The notes beneath the pieces were generated by a model. It did not search any database, had not been told where the DNA came from, and saw nothing but the letters and a program-made list of their open reading frames with translations. A program made the translations under genes and the position numbers. A DNA stretch of 64,000 nt from Protula sp. h YS-2021 (Eukaryota; Annelida; Polychaeta; Sabellida; Serpulidae): positions 9,546,778 to 9,610,777 of the forward strand of contig OX457028.1 in the NCBI GenBank assembly GCA_949752745.1, read 5' to 3'. This document shows positions 39,532 through 53,430 of this stretch, in pieces (the stretch's first letter is position 1; each line of letters begins with the position of its first letter).

Positions 39532-40133
39532 TTAAAGGGAAATGCGGGTATCTCACCTACAATTGACATTTCCATCATACTTTCACAGTTTAATGCTTTG
39601 ATGGTATACATTTAAAAATTGAAAAGAAAAAGGGGGGTCACCAATGTCATAAGAGAAATAAAGACACTGAAAGGTCGCATACTTTTACTATGGAAACCAT
39701 TGGGAAAACCAATAAATTTCATTCAAAATGCAAAATTCACACATAATCACAATTGACAATCGCCTCATTTTTTCCCTGTTTGAAGAACAAGTCATACGAA
39801 ATGTTTTAAGTAAATAAAAAATATATGTCACCGTATCAATAAGAGAATTATACAATCTTTTTGACAAAATCCCATTGACGCAATGGTTAAATGGTGAAAA
39901 CAGTGTAATATGCTTTTAATGGGCAAGATATCAACACAGGCCCTTCTAGGAACAAAATATCAACACAGACCATTTCTGGACACGAGCCTATTTGTCTTTG
40001 AAAAGAATTTTTCGATGTAGACGGATTTAGTAGTTATTTATACTGTGTAAACATGAATTCAAACTCAGCGATATTCAATGTAATGCGCATTTCGGTCGCT
40101 AGATGGCGCAGAGATACCCGCATTTCCCTTTAA
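39532..40133. mobile_element. MITE with 19 bp perfect TIRs and TTAA target sites
   Basis: AGGGAAATGCGGGTATCTC at 39536-39554 is the exact inverse of 40111-40129, and both ends are flanked by TTAA (39532-39535 and 40130-40133). TTAA duplication with an AGGG start suggests a Kolobok- or piggyBac-mobilised element; the interior codes for nothing. Confidence 0.82.
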
Positions 40134-41036
40134 ATGTTTCACAACTAGCACTGTTTCTGAGGAATGTTTTTGTTTTCGGTTGCTGAGATATTTGTCCCCT
40201 GCATTACTATATATTTGTTAGAAACAAGCAGATTTGTAATTTAGAATAACGTTTAATTATTGTCATACGATTTGAAATTTGCATATATCAGTGACAGTTT
40301 GAAAGTAACTTTAAAATGTCTAATATGTGAGATATGTGCCCCCACCGTCACCACATACTTGAATATGGATGTGCAAAATAAATCTCCCTCCCCCACACCA
40401 CCACAAAAATGTATATGTTAACAAAGAAAACATTATTTTATTGTTTAGGTTTTAATTTCAGTATTTGAAATATTCATTATCATTAAAGAGCATTTCTATA
40501 GCGCTTAAAATCTCAAAGGGCTCTTCATAAAAAAGACTTAAGTAAAATAAATTACATGCTGGTAAAATATTTTAATTTAACTAAAACATTTACAACACAA
40601 TTGATTTGATATCATATTTAACAGTTTAACTAGATCAACAAATGCTTCACGAAAACGGAACGTTTTAATGCTCTTCTAGAAGTAGCTTAATGATTCTGCA
40701 TTTTTTATGATTCAGAGACGGAGAAAAATAATTTTCGTTCCCAGTTCTGTCACCGTATGTGTTAGTATTGATATTTGTGTAGCAACAGATATGGGGGTTG
40801 GAGAGCGAAAGTCTCGCGTAGCGGTTCGCGCTTTGGTAAGACCACTCCAATATTTTGGACCATTTCCTCTACATGCATTAAAGATGGTGATCCAAATTTA
40901 TATTAACTCCTATATTTTACTGGATGTATATGTAATTTTTGAGGACTGGACGTATGTGGTCAAATTTATTTATATTACCGAATAGCCGGGCTGCTATGTG
41001 TTGAACCACTTGCAGGTTACTTTTCTCATGCTTCGA

Positions 41037-41225
41037 GAAACCATACGATAAACCATTACAATGATATAATCGAAAAAACCACAGAGCAAACTATTGCAAT
41101 GATATAATCGAGTTATCCCTAGAGCAAACCATTACAGTGATATAATCGAGATATCCATAAAGCAAACCATTACAATGATATAATCGAGAGATCCATAGAG
41201 CAAACCATTACAGTGATATAATTGA
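41037..41225 (+). repeat. ~42 bp tandem repeat, 4-5 copies
   Basis: Units share CCATTACA(A/G)TGATATAATCGAG and AGAGCAAA. Copies differ at a few positions. Confidence 0.88.
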
Positions 41226-42623
41226 GTTGTCATAGACTCTTACCAGTGACTGAGTGGCCTCTATAATTAGAACCTTACTAATTTTTCGTATTGATTTAAG
41301 ATGGAATAAGCTACAAGAAGACTTTTTGTTAATAAAATCATTCATGTATAACCACTTATGAAGAATGTGGTCGCGGACGATTTCACCGTATGTGACCCAA
41401 CACGATGTCAACCCATAGCAGTTTCATGTAAGCATAAATGTGTAGGCATCGCATCTATATGACATGTAACATCTGATATTTTTAAACTGTTTTAACGCAG
41501 CTTATCGTCGGAAACAAACTCAGTTTTGGCCAAACTTTTCGATGTCCCAAAGTGAAAATTTCTGGTCGGAGGAAATCTAACTTTTCTAACAGTTGTTTTT
41601 CGAAAATCTCATTTTGAATCTTCAAAATTTTACCTGTGAAAAAGTCAGAAAAACTGTTTGAGAGGTGACTTTAGCCTGCAGGATAAGCAGTTTTGTTTTT
41701 TCGATTTCGTATTTCTTTCGCATAAACAATTTTTATCGTCACAAGTTTCGGTAATCCGTTAAAAAATGTTTTTTAATCTTCCACTCGGTCATCTGCGCCG
41801 CTAATTGATCCCCTATTCATTTACATATTATTATTTATCTGTGTTTAAACTGCATACATCAGAATCTATGATCTTTTTCTTTTTAATCATGCAATCAAAT
41901 TGAACAGGCTGTGATGTAGATATTATACAATACTCAATCGTGTTTCGTTCAGTTAGCTCAATTAAAAGTGTCTCATCCGAAACAAATCGCTCCTACAAAA
42001 ATAGTCGAAATAGAACAGAACACTTTTCATTATGAAATGCAGCACGGAAGCTGGGAAAATCGAAAAGGCCGCCCTAAGTTGTTTTATCTGGCGCCCCAGA
42101 AGCACCCTTATCTACCGAATTCAAACTGTTTTTATTTACACTTGAAAAGTGTCACTTCAAAATGTGTTATTAATTTTTCAGGAATGTTTCTCTGGTTTTT
42201 ACTTGCTACGTTTATCGCCCCCGCCCCCTCCCCCACCTACCACCCCTCCTACCCAAACCCCACTCACTTATTTAATGGCTTCGCCACCCGGGTTGACAAC
42301 TCACTGTTAATGAGAATATGATGGCACTGGTGCGTGTAATCGGTAACGACGCTTTTTCATGTTACTGCTGCAACTGAGAGTGTTAAAACACGTGACTCCG
42401 CACAGAGGTAGTTCGTGCTGCCGCAACGCTAAATCTATAAGTACTGTGCCAAGTGTGCACTGAGCAAAGGGGTGTAGTGAGCCCATAATAGGCAAGTCTT
42501 CTCTCAGCTGTAGCAATCAGGCAAAAATTGCAGTTGGTTCAATACAATAACAGCTTTATAACCCGATGCACTTTGAGAGCGATAGCAATACAGGCTGAGT
42601 GAGTCAGCATCACTGCTTGCAGC
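41226..42623 (+). other. FBXL16 upstream region
   Basis: About 1.4 kb before the FBXL16 start codon with no supported separate gene. CpG-containing sequence increases after about 42280. Promoter or 5' UTR exons could lie here but are not identifiable by eye. A 117-codon frame at 41968-42321 has no domain and is not called. Confidence 0.4.
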
Positions 42624-43747
42624 ATGTCCTCACTGAGCAGGGCGTGCATTGAGCTGTCAAATAGCATCAAAGGATTCCGACTGGGACGCAGTGAGGCATC
42701 CACAACGGCAGCAAATACAACGAACGTTTCGAATAGCAAAGACGCGATGAACAACATGCGCGCGTCAGATCTCACCAGCTCAATCACGCGTGTTTTGAAA
42801 TCCGCAACGAACCGAGTCCGAAGTGCTACTTTTGAAAGTAAAAATGGCAATACCACGGTTGTGGATCATGCTTTGTTGAAAAAAGAAATGCGAAATCCAT
42901 GGGAGGATGATGAGTTTTTATGTAAATTTTTCTGGTATTTCTCACCATGTGAACGATGTATTTTGGTAGAAGTTTGCCGTAAGTGGAAGGATTTGCTTTA
43001 TCACAGTAAATACTGGGTCGGAATAACGCCCGTGTATACCTGCAAAACATGGAATACAGATGATATCGGACGTAGTTTATTTTACAAAAGTTTAGAGGAT
43101 CGTAATTTTGATTCTATAATTTTTAATGGTGCTACAGATAACGACGTTGCCGAGTTTGTGAATAACTTCCCAAATAGTCGCAAACACATTCAGTTCGTGC
43201 AGCTTCGCCATTCGAATGTGACGGATGTGGGATTGGAAAACCTCATGGACAAAATGACAGGTGTGACGAAACTAAAGCTCTCAGGGTGTAACGAGATTAC
43301 CGAATCTGCTCTGTGGACTTGCCTTAACATGCGTATTACCTCACTCGGCATCACTGACTGTATCAACGTGGCCGATGACAGCGTGGGGGCCATCGCGCAG
43401 CTACTTCCGGCCCTCACAGAACTAAGCTTACAGGCATACCACGTGACCGATGCGTCGCTGTCGTTCTTCAGCGCCAAGCAGAGCTACTCGCTGACGTCAC
43501 TGCGCTTGCTGTCGTGCTGGGAAGTAACCAATCACGGCGTCGTTAACATCGTACACGCGTTGCCAAACTTAAGCGTCCTCAGTCTGTCTGGCTGCAGCAA
43601 AATCACGGACGACGCTGTCGAGCTGATAGCGGAGAATCTCCGGAAGTTGACGTGTCTGGATCTCTCGTGGTGCCCCAGGATAACGGACGCTGCCCTGGAG
43701 TACATCGCCTGTGACCTTGGGCAATTAGAGGAGCTTGTCCTTGACCG
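42624..43747 (+). CDS. FBXL16: FBXL16 coding exon 1 (F-box and first leucine-rich repeats)
   Basis: Encodes about the first 374 residues of an F-box/LRR protein 16 orthologue. The N-terminal ~90 residues are Ser/Asn-rich and diverged. The F-box-like segment is at about 94-135 (FLCKFFWYFSPCERCILVEV, CRKWKDLL). From about 180 on come leucine-rich repeats closely matching vertebrate FBXL16, for example CINVADDSVGAIAQLLP, LSLQAYHVTDASL, LRLLSCWEVTNHGVVNIVH and LDLSWCPRITDAALEYIACD. F-box proteins usually recruit substrates to SCF ligases; vertebrate FBXL16 is reported to be atypical and to bind PP2A. The exon ends at 43747 before the GTAAGT donor; the split Arg codon CG|A is completed by exon 2. 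Confidence 0.95.
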
Positions 43748-45379
43748 GTAAGTGACCTACTTCGGGGCGCCCACTCATCTGTGAAAACCCACTAGCGATG
43801 TGTTGCCACTTTTAAACCAATCCGTTTTCCGTTTATTCGTTCTGAATATAATCGCCATATTTTGCGTGACGCTGTTTTCTTGCCAGTAACCATTTTCAGC
43901 CAACTGAGTGGTTAGTTTCCGATCGGTCAGTTGCTGTATTTTCTTCCAAGATTTAACACTTCACCTCCGAATTGTGTATGTTTAAGTCATCATGCTCTGT
44001 GTCTTTGCCATGTTATTTGCAATGTAAAATTAAACATGAAATATTCACACTTGGCCCAGGCATGCAAGTTTCATTTTTAGTTGCGATCGGGAGGGGTATT
44101 TCCTGGAGGAGGAGGATGGAGGGATTGTTGGTGGGATTGTGATTTCCCGGGAGTTCGGCCCGGAATCCATTTTCAAAGCTGCCAAACTCACGCATTTTAC
44201 ACATGAATTTGTCTAGACTAGTGACAGAAAAACGTTGACAGCAATCCTTATAAAGCCCCGTTTCGGCCATTTACACTCATTTTCCGTGACCATTTTGAAA
44301 TAACATGAAAAAAACACACACACACATACATTAATTCGAGTTGAGCGATAGCTTTTTTTCAAACTAGAGATGTTTTGTAATTTGAAAAAATTAAATTCCC
44401 CACCAAAATGCAGATATAATTTTGAGTTAAAACTATTTTGTTTCTGGAACGGCAGTAGAATATCCTAGCATTTTTAGAGCAAGTACCGGCCGCTCCCACT
44501 CTTCCTGAAGACATCGAACCAAGGCTCTACATTTGACAGATCACTTCAATTGATCAGCAGGAAGTACATGCTGATTTTTCTATTGTATTGTTCAATCTGT
44601 CAGAAAAACTCAAATATTCCTTTAGCGTTGTAACAAGGTAAATGTAAATTCAGCATTTAATGAGATTTACGGAGTAACAAATACATGTGTGTTTTGCCTA
44701 AAGGAAGAATTAGAAGAAATCGAAAGCGTAAATACATGGCATAAGTTTCCTTTTGTGGGTGAAAACCTAAGTTAAGTTTGACCTTGCTGTAAAGCCAACA
44801 GTTAATTATATTCTACTCTTAACACTTGAAAAACGAATAAAACCTATTTGCGCAAATACATTAAGGTCGGTGTAATGTTCAATAACGCATGCTGTATGTT
44901 GCTGAACGTTTTGGGAGGGGGTGGGGGTGAGGACTATCACTGTGTGAGCAGCCCGCTAAACTAAACATCAATAGCACTGTGCCGTGAGGGCTCGATACAT
45001 TCAGTGATCACTAATCAGACAACAGCACACTCCAAAAAATGTCCAATAACAAGAGGACATTCGCCGCGTGACGTCACTAGGGGAATGTCTTGGTATGAAT
45101 GATTTATGAGCTTGGTGTTGATGGCCACAGTTTATTCCACATTCTTTTCAACTTTCGTGTTGTTTAAGTCAATTGTGTTGCAAAACATGCTTAAAATTGG
45201 CGACTCAAGGGATAATGCAGATGGAGGGGGTAGGGTTTGGGGGAGAGAAGTATCCCGTTATGCATATTAATACATCGTCAGAGGGGAGGGGACTGTTGGG
45301 TGGTTTTTGCAGAGTGGGTTAATTCACACAGAGTATGCAGACACAAACAAACGCCACTCCACAGTTTCATGTGCAAGTG

Positions 45380-45545
45380 TTTAATTGCTGCAGCATATTG
45401 GTATCATACTGGTATCATATTGGTATCATATTGGTATCATATTGATATATTGGATTCATACTGGTATCATATTGGTATCGTATTGATATCATACTGGTAT
45501 CATATTGGTATCATATTGATATATTGATATCATACTGGTATCATA
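45380..45545 (+). repeat. ~12 bp microsatellite (TATTGGTATCATA)
   Basis: About twelve copies of (A)TATTGGTATC or ATACTGGTATC. Ile/Tyr/Trp frames across it are artefacts. Confidence 0.92.
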
Positions 45546-45616
45546 CTTTGCAAATTGTTACACCATTCCGTGACTCGTCACTTGATCAATACACGATTTA
45601 TACATCGCACGTTGTT

Positions 45617-45945
45617 AACATGCCAGCACCAATTAATATGCCAGCACCAATTAATATACCAGCACCAATTAACATACCAGCACCAATTAATATACCAGCA
45701 CCAATTAATATACCAGCACCAATTGACATATCAACACCAATTAACATACCAGCACCAATTAATATACCAGCACCAATTAACATACCAACACCAATTAACA
45801 TACCAACACCAATTAATATACCAGCACCAATTAAATATACCAGCACCAATTAATATAACAGCACCAATTAACATACCAGCACCAGTTAATATACCTGCAC
45901 CAATTAACATACCAGCACCAATTAATACGCCAGCACCAGTTATCT
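45617..45945 (+). repeat. 18 bp minisatellite (CCAGCACCAATTAATATA)
   Basis: About 18 copies. The period is a multiple of three, so open frames appear on both strands; no promoter or domain supports coding. Confidence 0.95.
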
Positions 45946-47954
45946 AATCACAGCAGAGAGCCAAAAACACACGCTCAATTGTGTGATGTATCATCCACTA
46001 GACGTTAATCTATGGTCGCGACCAAGCAAAACCAAATTGCAACGGAATATATTGCTTTGATTTGATTCGATCTTCTTCAGAGTATATACTGTGTTTGCCA
46101 TAAGATCAGGCAGGAATAGAGCGATCGGTGACCGCTTTTCCTCTCCGTGAACGCCATATGCTGCCACGGTTGTTCTTTGGTTGGTAAACTTTTTCGTAAA
46201 ACATTCTAAATGGTTGGTAAACTTTTTCGTAAAACATTCTAAATTACAATGAGTGCAAGTAATATAACGTATTGAGGTCTAATTTGATTAACTTCACTGT
46301 TCGGACTATATTTTAATGAATATGACTACTTTTTCTATCCACATAGTAAACCAACCCTCATACGAAACTTTTGTCCCTTTTTTGCTTTTCACTTGGATAC
46401 ATTTGTGCTAATGACATTAGATTCCTTGGTGATTCATCATGGCAAAATGACATCAGCATCTTAAGGCTCTTGATTGGCACCGACAAGGAGGGGGGACGGG
46501 GGCAGCGGGGGGGGGGGGGTAGTGGGAGGGAGACTTCTACAATTTCCTCGTAAGTCCGCAAGCCACACCATGCATAGAAAACAAAGCCTGCTTCACATTC
46601 ACATAGAAATGCACCTGTGTATCCCTGCTCTCTGTCTCTGTCATTCTACACCGAAGCACTCCGAGCCACATGGTAATGAGATGAGGGCAGTAGATTTGCA
46701 TTCCTTAAAATCTTAAACCCGGTGAAGAAAACTCTAATAGCCCCAGATCCACAGGGATTGAATGCCTTACTCTGATCTAGCTGTGCGATTTTAGCACAAA
46801 GTTTAATTCAGTGTTCGGCTGAAAACACAATTATAGGAGACTATTTTCATGTTGTAACCCTCTCAAACATTCAGAAACACCATAAAACCTACCACCAACC
46901 TGGTACTTCACCGCCGATATCGGTAACTTCGCCATGTCCCAATATAACATTTACTCAGAAAGTGAACGATTCTCCTATTTTCCTAGCTGGTTGCAGCCAG
47001 CCTTACAATCGCACTCAAGTCACAGTTCATGAATATGGCACGAAACAGATAAAATAATCTTCAGTCGGCAATTAATAAACACCCCCAATATCTTTTGAAA
47101 CAAAAAAAAAGAAAAACAACTTTTTGTGCATTAATCGTGTGAGGAGACACTGATTTTAGGGATGATAGATAAATAGCGGTTTTGAAGTACAGTTAGAAAC
47201 TCTGTTTGATAAATAATAAATAAGTACTAGCAATAATTTCCTCGTCACAAGACATATGAATAATGCAAAATATGGAAACAGTGGATTTAAAATGCATGCA
47301 ACATGCAACGTGGACAGTACGCTAAAATAAGAATTAAGTTGTGATAAAAACACAAAAAAAACTGGCAAATGGTTCTAAGCTCTACTAGTAGAGAAGAAAC
47401 ACAGTGCGGTAATACATTCAAAACACCCGGATTGCCAAACGGAAACCTTATTGTACAAGTATACCTAAGAAACCATTAAGAAACAAGAATTACTCATTTT
47501 AAAATGATTAACATACAGAAGTAGTGTGAGTGAACTGAAATCCAGTTTAATTAAGCGAGTTAATGTTCGTACCGGTGGTATGTTATCTGAAATCAGCAGG
47601 CATCTGATTAGTCCATAGAATACCTTTTTTAAGTAAGAACAGTACAGATCCGTTGACTAAAATTGCAAACATTAATCATGGGTAAATACTACCTTAATTT
47701 AGACGGGAAGCTAAAACATGGCTTTAAGTACGATAAGAGGGTGCCACCTGAAGGGCCACTGAGCATCCTTGTCAATGCCGCAGGGAGGACTTGTAATCTT
47801 CAGGTTTCGAGTCTTCATGAAAAAATAGCATGTAAAGCTCTAATGGAACTGCAGTGTGATACCTTTGTCCGCTGGCAAATTTTCTAATCAGGGTCTGTAA
47901 AGAGGAACTTGATCTATTTAGTGTTATTATCACGACAATTACGATACAGTTATG

Positions 47955-48580
47955 AATATCTTATGTACGACGTGTCTTGTGAAACATAGGCACACGTGCT
48001 TTATGTACGACGTGTTTTATGCAACATAGACACACGTGCTTTATGTACGACGTGTTTTGTGTGACATAATTACACATGTCTTATGTACGACGTGTTTTGT
48101 GTAACATAGACACACCTGTTTTATGTACGGTGTGTTTTATGCAACATAGGCACACGTGCTTTATGTACGACGTGTTTTCTGTGACATAAGCACACATGGC
48201 TAATGTACGACGTGTTTCGTGTCACATAGGCGCACGTGTTTTATGTACGACGTATTGTGTGACATAATTACACATGTCTTATGTACGACGTGTTTTGTGT
48301 AACATAGACACACCTGTTTTATGTACGGTGTGTTTTATGCAACATAGGCACACGTGCTTTATGTACGACGTGTTTTCTGTGACATAAGCACACATGGCTA
48401 ATGTACGACGTGTTTCGTGTCACATAGGCGCACGTGTTTTATGTACGACGTATTGTGTGACATAATTACACATGTCTTATGTACGACGTGTTTTGTGTCA
48501 CATAGGCACACGTGTTTTATGTACGACGTATTGTGTGACATAATTACACATATCTTATGTACGACGTGTTTTGTGTTCTA
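47955..48580 (+). repeat. 40 bp minisatellite with ~198 bp higher-order repeat
   Basis: About 15 copies of a unit near TATGTACGACGTGTTTTGTG plus A(A/G)CATAGGCACACGTG. A five-unit block recurs: AACATAGACACACCTG occurs at 48103 and again at 48301, 198 bp apart. Confidence 0.92.
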
Positions 48581-51500
48581 ACTCATTTTCTGTAATCTTA
48601 ATGTTTTAAAGTATTTGAATATTTTGACAGATATGGACTTGGGAGCAGCACGCTAGTGTGATATAGAATCACAATTTTGTTGATTTCATTTTGAAACTTC
48701 AGTGACTTAGCAAATGTAATAAATTCAGTTTTGATATTTTTAATTAGTGAAGTAATTGTTTGTTCAGATCTGAGTATGATGGTTTTGAGTTAAGCATTAC
48801 AACATTCAGAACGCTTTGCTGTGACTAGAAATAAGAGGAGTTAATATTACTTATAAGCTCTTAAAAACGTCACATAAAGCGTGCATCAGGAGATATTACC
48901 ATACAAATGTTCCTGTGTAAAATGAGGTTTTTAAACCGATCTGTAAATCATCATTAGCGTTGTTCTGCTCATATGTAAATATAGAAATATTACTTAAAGT
49001 GCGTGTGTCCTGAACAATAATGAATACACTGCTGAACAAAAACAGTCTACAAAGATTTGGTGAACTGCAACAATGTTAACTGACTTACATGAAATTAGAA
49101 AACAAATACGTAACTATGGCAACGTGTTGAAGTGTTCTCTGTTTTGTGTAAGGAACGGAAATGTTCTACGTTTTATGTCTAATACGGAAACATGGCAATG
49201 CATGTAAAGCGGAAATATGGCAATGTATGTAAAAGGAAGCGCCGGATATGACCAGCCCGCAAATGGGACCACCCCACCTCAGTACGGAAATACAACAATG
49301 TATGTGGAAGCGTGGGAACATTAGTTCAATCCTGCTGGTCGTCCTGTTTCCGGATTTCCGAAATAGTCATAAATGTATTTAAGCATGGGATACAAACAAA
49401 GACAAATAAGATTTTAATTTGATACATATTTTCATAGTGTTAATAATCTTCTGAAAAGTATACTGCTGTTAAAACGTGAGATATTAATAAAATACATAAA
49501 TGCATTTCTTCAAATTGACTGTCCTGTGTAAACCATACATGCTTTTCCTCGAACGCCATAGTCAATAACTTTTCTTGGTTATTTGGTTATTTAACGTGTG
49601 ACGTTAAATGACGTAAATAAACAAATTAAAGAATATCAAAGACTACATTTATTCCTCCCCACACATCCAGCATTTTCTTTGTTTGGGTTTTTGTTGATAA
49701 ATTAAGCAACGAATAGCCAAAAACGTAAGCCTTTAAATAATAACTGAAAGCAACTGCAAAGTGAAGTAAATTAGCTTTATTAAATCAAAATTTATTTGTC
49801 TTGTTTAACTTATCAGCACAATGGCTTGGTTTCATAAGTTTCATTTCCCCACATAATATAAAATAGACGTCAATCCTCCATTCTGCGCTGCAGTTAATTA
49901 TCATAGCACAAAAGGAACGACAGGGTTGGTGAAACAAGAGAACATTTTAGCCACAAAACAAATACATATGAAACGACTAAGTATTAGATTATGAATATTT
50001 ACACTTTTGTATTCAAGTACGTTTTCTTAACGCGATTTCTTTCGCCATGTTTAATTCTTGTTAACGGTATTAGCTTAATAATAATAATTACGCAGTCGAA
50101 ACGCTGAAACTTTTAAACAATAAAAATATAAATATATTTATACTTGTAAAATTACAAAACTAACTGTTTCAGTTTTCAAACTGTTACCGATGCGGTTTTC
50201 TCTGTGTTTTCAGCAGGGCGTTTTCATTAAATTGAATTAATTAAGAGTTAATTGAATTCGTAGAATGTTGTCTAAGAGGACCAAATATGGCAGTAGCATT
50301 AGTAGCATATTTTAGCGTGTTTACTTGATCCTCCTCTGATTTCTTTCGAAAACCATATGAATTTTATATACAAAACGGACATCGCAATTTTGACATTGTA
50401 AACCATAGATAAGGCACACGCTGTTATAGCTCGCAGTATTAGCAGTCTTACTGGCTATATTGATCGTTCCACTCGCATAAAGTCTGAGTAATTATAACGT
50501 GTGTGTGCTGTAAACCTGTGCTGGACAGTGAACTTCACAGCCGTGCTATTTACGTTCTGCGTTTCAGTTTTCTTTCTTTGCTACAGTATTTCTAATGTAA
50601 ATATACATTTACCAAATGATATTTATGTAATGCCAGAAGTTTATTTGAGAGTGATCAAAATTTTATATTTACTCTACTGATTTGTACTAATAAATAAGCC
50701 TTATGAATACGTTTAAATATTTGTATTTTAAATATGGCACGCGTCCCTGTTACGTTTGCCATAAAATTAATTGACATTTTAGCCGAATTATATACATTTG
50801 GCAGGATGAAGTCAGTATCAATGTAACCGATCGAACTCTGCTTTACTAATTCCGACCGGTCTTACTCATCTTTTATACTGTAGAATTGCTTATGCTTAGC
50901 TTGTACACGCTATTCATCAGAACATGACGTTAGTCTTCAGAATGACGTCATTATGGTAGCGTTCCTGCTGGTGAACGTTCATAGTGCGGGTTTGCTTTAG
51001 ACGAACTAATCCAGGTAGAAGCCAGACTGTGTTTTACATACTTAGAATTTCCTCACAATAAATTAAGTAAATCCGAAGCAAATCCCAAGCAAATCCTAAG
51101 CCAATCCGCAGTATGAAAAGAGCAAAAGATTTATTATAGTTTTTGCCCATTGCCGATGGTTCAGATTTCAACCTTATACATGAATCATGTATTAAAATAG
51201 ATAACTAAAACAATCGTCCTTGTTTTTCTTTGTTTTCTAAGTAAACATGTCATATCATTTCATGTCATATCGTGCTGATCGCACAATTTTTTGTGCCTTG
51301 AACAGTGATTTCCATATGGCTGTTCATAAAGTTGGGCTATTTTAAAGTGTTTCGGTTGTAAAAATTTACATGCTAAATATTCTGATGAAAATGTCTAAGG
51401 TCAAACAAAACCAGGAGTTTCTGATGCATATCTTTTGACGGGAGTATATCGTGGCGTGGTAGATATCTTGTCTACATTGGTGTTATTGTTGAAACATCAT

Positions 51501-53430
51501 TTTAAAGAATACTCGGTATGAAGCAATGCAGATGGCCAATCTCTATGCCCCTACGACTTTCAGTCATTTTACATAAGCTTTGCATTATCGATAAAAATTC
51601 GTTATTACAAAAGCCAAAGCCTATAGAGACTCGATGATAAAGAGTCTTTGTTATGGGATACGATGTTGTTGTGTGTCGAGGTGAGTATCACTCTTTTTCG
51701 TGTTTCACAAACTACTAAATACAAACACAAACAAGCAGTTTATATTAGTTCTCATTCTGTGTAATTTTACAGAAGTCATATAAATGCCCCAAACATGCAA
51801 GATTTCAGCTTTATTGCAATCGCGCAGAAATGTGGCTTCGTTGGGCATTACTTTCACTCTGCATTGCTCTGCATTGCTGTACTGCCGAGATTTGTAGAAA
51901 ACCAACCTATATGGTATTTCATCTAGTTTTATCTCCCTGTTGCATTGTGAAAATACATTGTGCACTAAAAATCCGTTTAAAGTCACAAGTCATCTTGTTT
52001 CCTCTGCATCAGGGCCTGGCATAGACAGCTCCTGTTTCCGAGGCTATGAAGCACTAAGAGCAGAGCACTTTTTTCAGTCCCGCGCAGTCCCTGGCGAACG
52101 ATGAGCACTAAAGTCTCCGCTCTAGATATTCTGTCGTCTTCGGATCAGAACACTCTGTGACTGATTTGAAAATGGATGAAAACGTTTGTATTGACATCGT
52201 AAGTGGAGGTATTTTTTCCTGTTTATTGGCTAAGGCAGAATGGGGATGAACGTAGGTGCTGCGGCACTTACTATGTAGTTGCTCTGTATGAAGCAGTTGA
52301 CTACTATATGGTTGCTTTATTTCAGGCAGTTTACTGCAATGTGGTTGCTTTGTATGAAACAGTTTAATACAGGCTTGGCTGAACCAGACTGGAGAAGCAA
52401 TGTGTGCGGATAATACTAAACCATGCTAAAGATCTGACTGAGCCAGAGTTAAGTCCTGGTATGAGCGCAACAAGGACAGTGAATGCAGTCGATGAGGGTG
52501 TATTGTTGACGTCAGTTTGACGTCACACTGATAACAGAGCAGCAGTTGCAGTGTACTAAGCCACTTAACGATGTGCTGAGGAAATAAAAAACTGTCGGAA
52601 TTACACTGAACAGAAACACGTGAGAAAAATGCATAGGGGCTGTAAATAAATAGAAGAAACTAATTTGCACTTGACAAATATAACACTGCCTATTGGCACA
52701 ATTTATCGACGCTTGTGCCTCAGGAGACGTTTGTTTGAATGAGGCCTGATCAATATAAACCATTGGTTTCTCTCATAATTTCATTTCTGGTAAAACTGGT
52801 GTGTCCTTGAGTTTGTGATGCCAAACTCTTTGAAGGCGGATAGTAATGAAATATCCACCCTAAAGTCTATTATTAAATCTTGGTTTGTGCTCTTTTATGC
52901 AGATCTATTTCGGAGACAGATGTGCAGGCGTGTACATTCTATAACCTACATTACACCCCTCCCTTATTTGTGCATCGCAGTTGGCAAAATGCCAGCAAGA
53001 ACACTGAGTGAGACACAAACTCACATGTTTCTTAGCACTCTTTTATGAATGCGTAGGTGGAGCTTGGTACTGGGTATCGGACACGGGCAGGTTTAAACCA
53101 GTGCTCAAATTACCATTATGTTTGCAGTAAGGAAAAAACTCGCTCATTATTAAGACCCTTTCTCTGTGTGATTTCTTCCTCTAAAAATCAGTCGGTATCC
53201 TTGTAAACAGACAATGGTAACATAACACCAGAGCAATGTTCTTAAGATTTATGGGGTGTTTCAATGGCGTTCTCTAATGATGGGGCGGGCGGGACTCAAT
53301 GAGTGACGTCAGGTGTCAGGAGTGAAGGCTAGAACAAGGCTGATTGTGAGTACATTAAGTGCTTGTCGAAAATAAAAACGCTATTTTGTTAAATAACAAG
53401 TCATTGCTATTTGGTGGCATTCGCCTGATG

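Noticed and set aside
41968..42321. 117-codon frame upstream of FBXL16
   Set aside because: No domain, Pro/His-rich low-complexity tail, no supporting signals.
47678..47887. Short frame beginning MGKYYLNLDGKLKHGF
   Set aside because: Composition looks protein-like, but no family, splice sites or promoter could be supported; it could be a relic exon.
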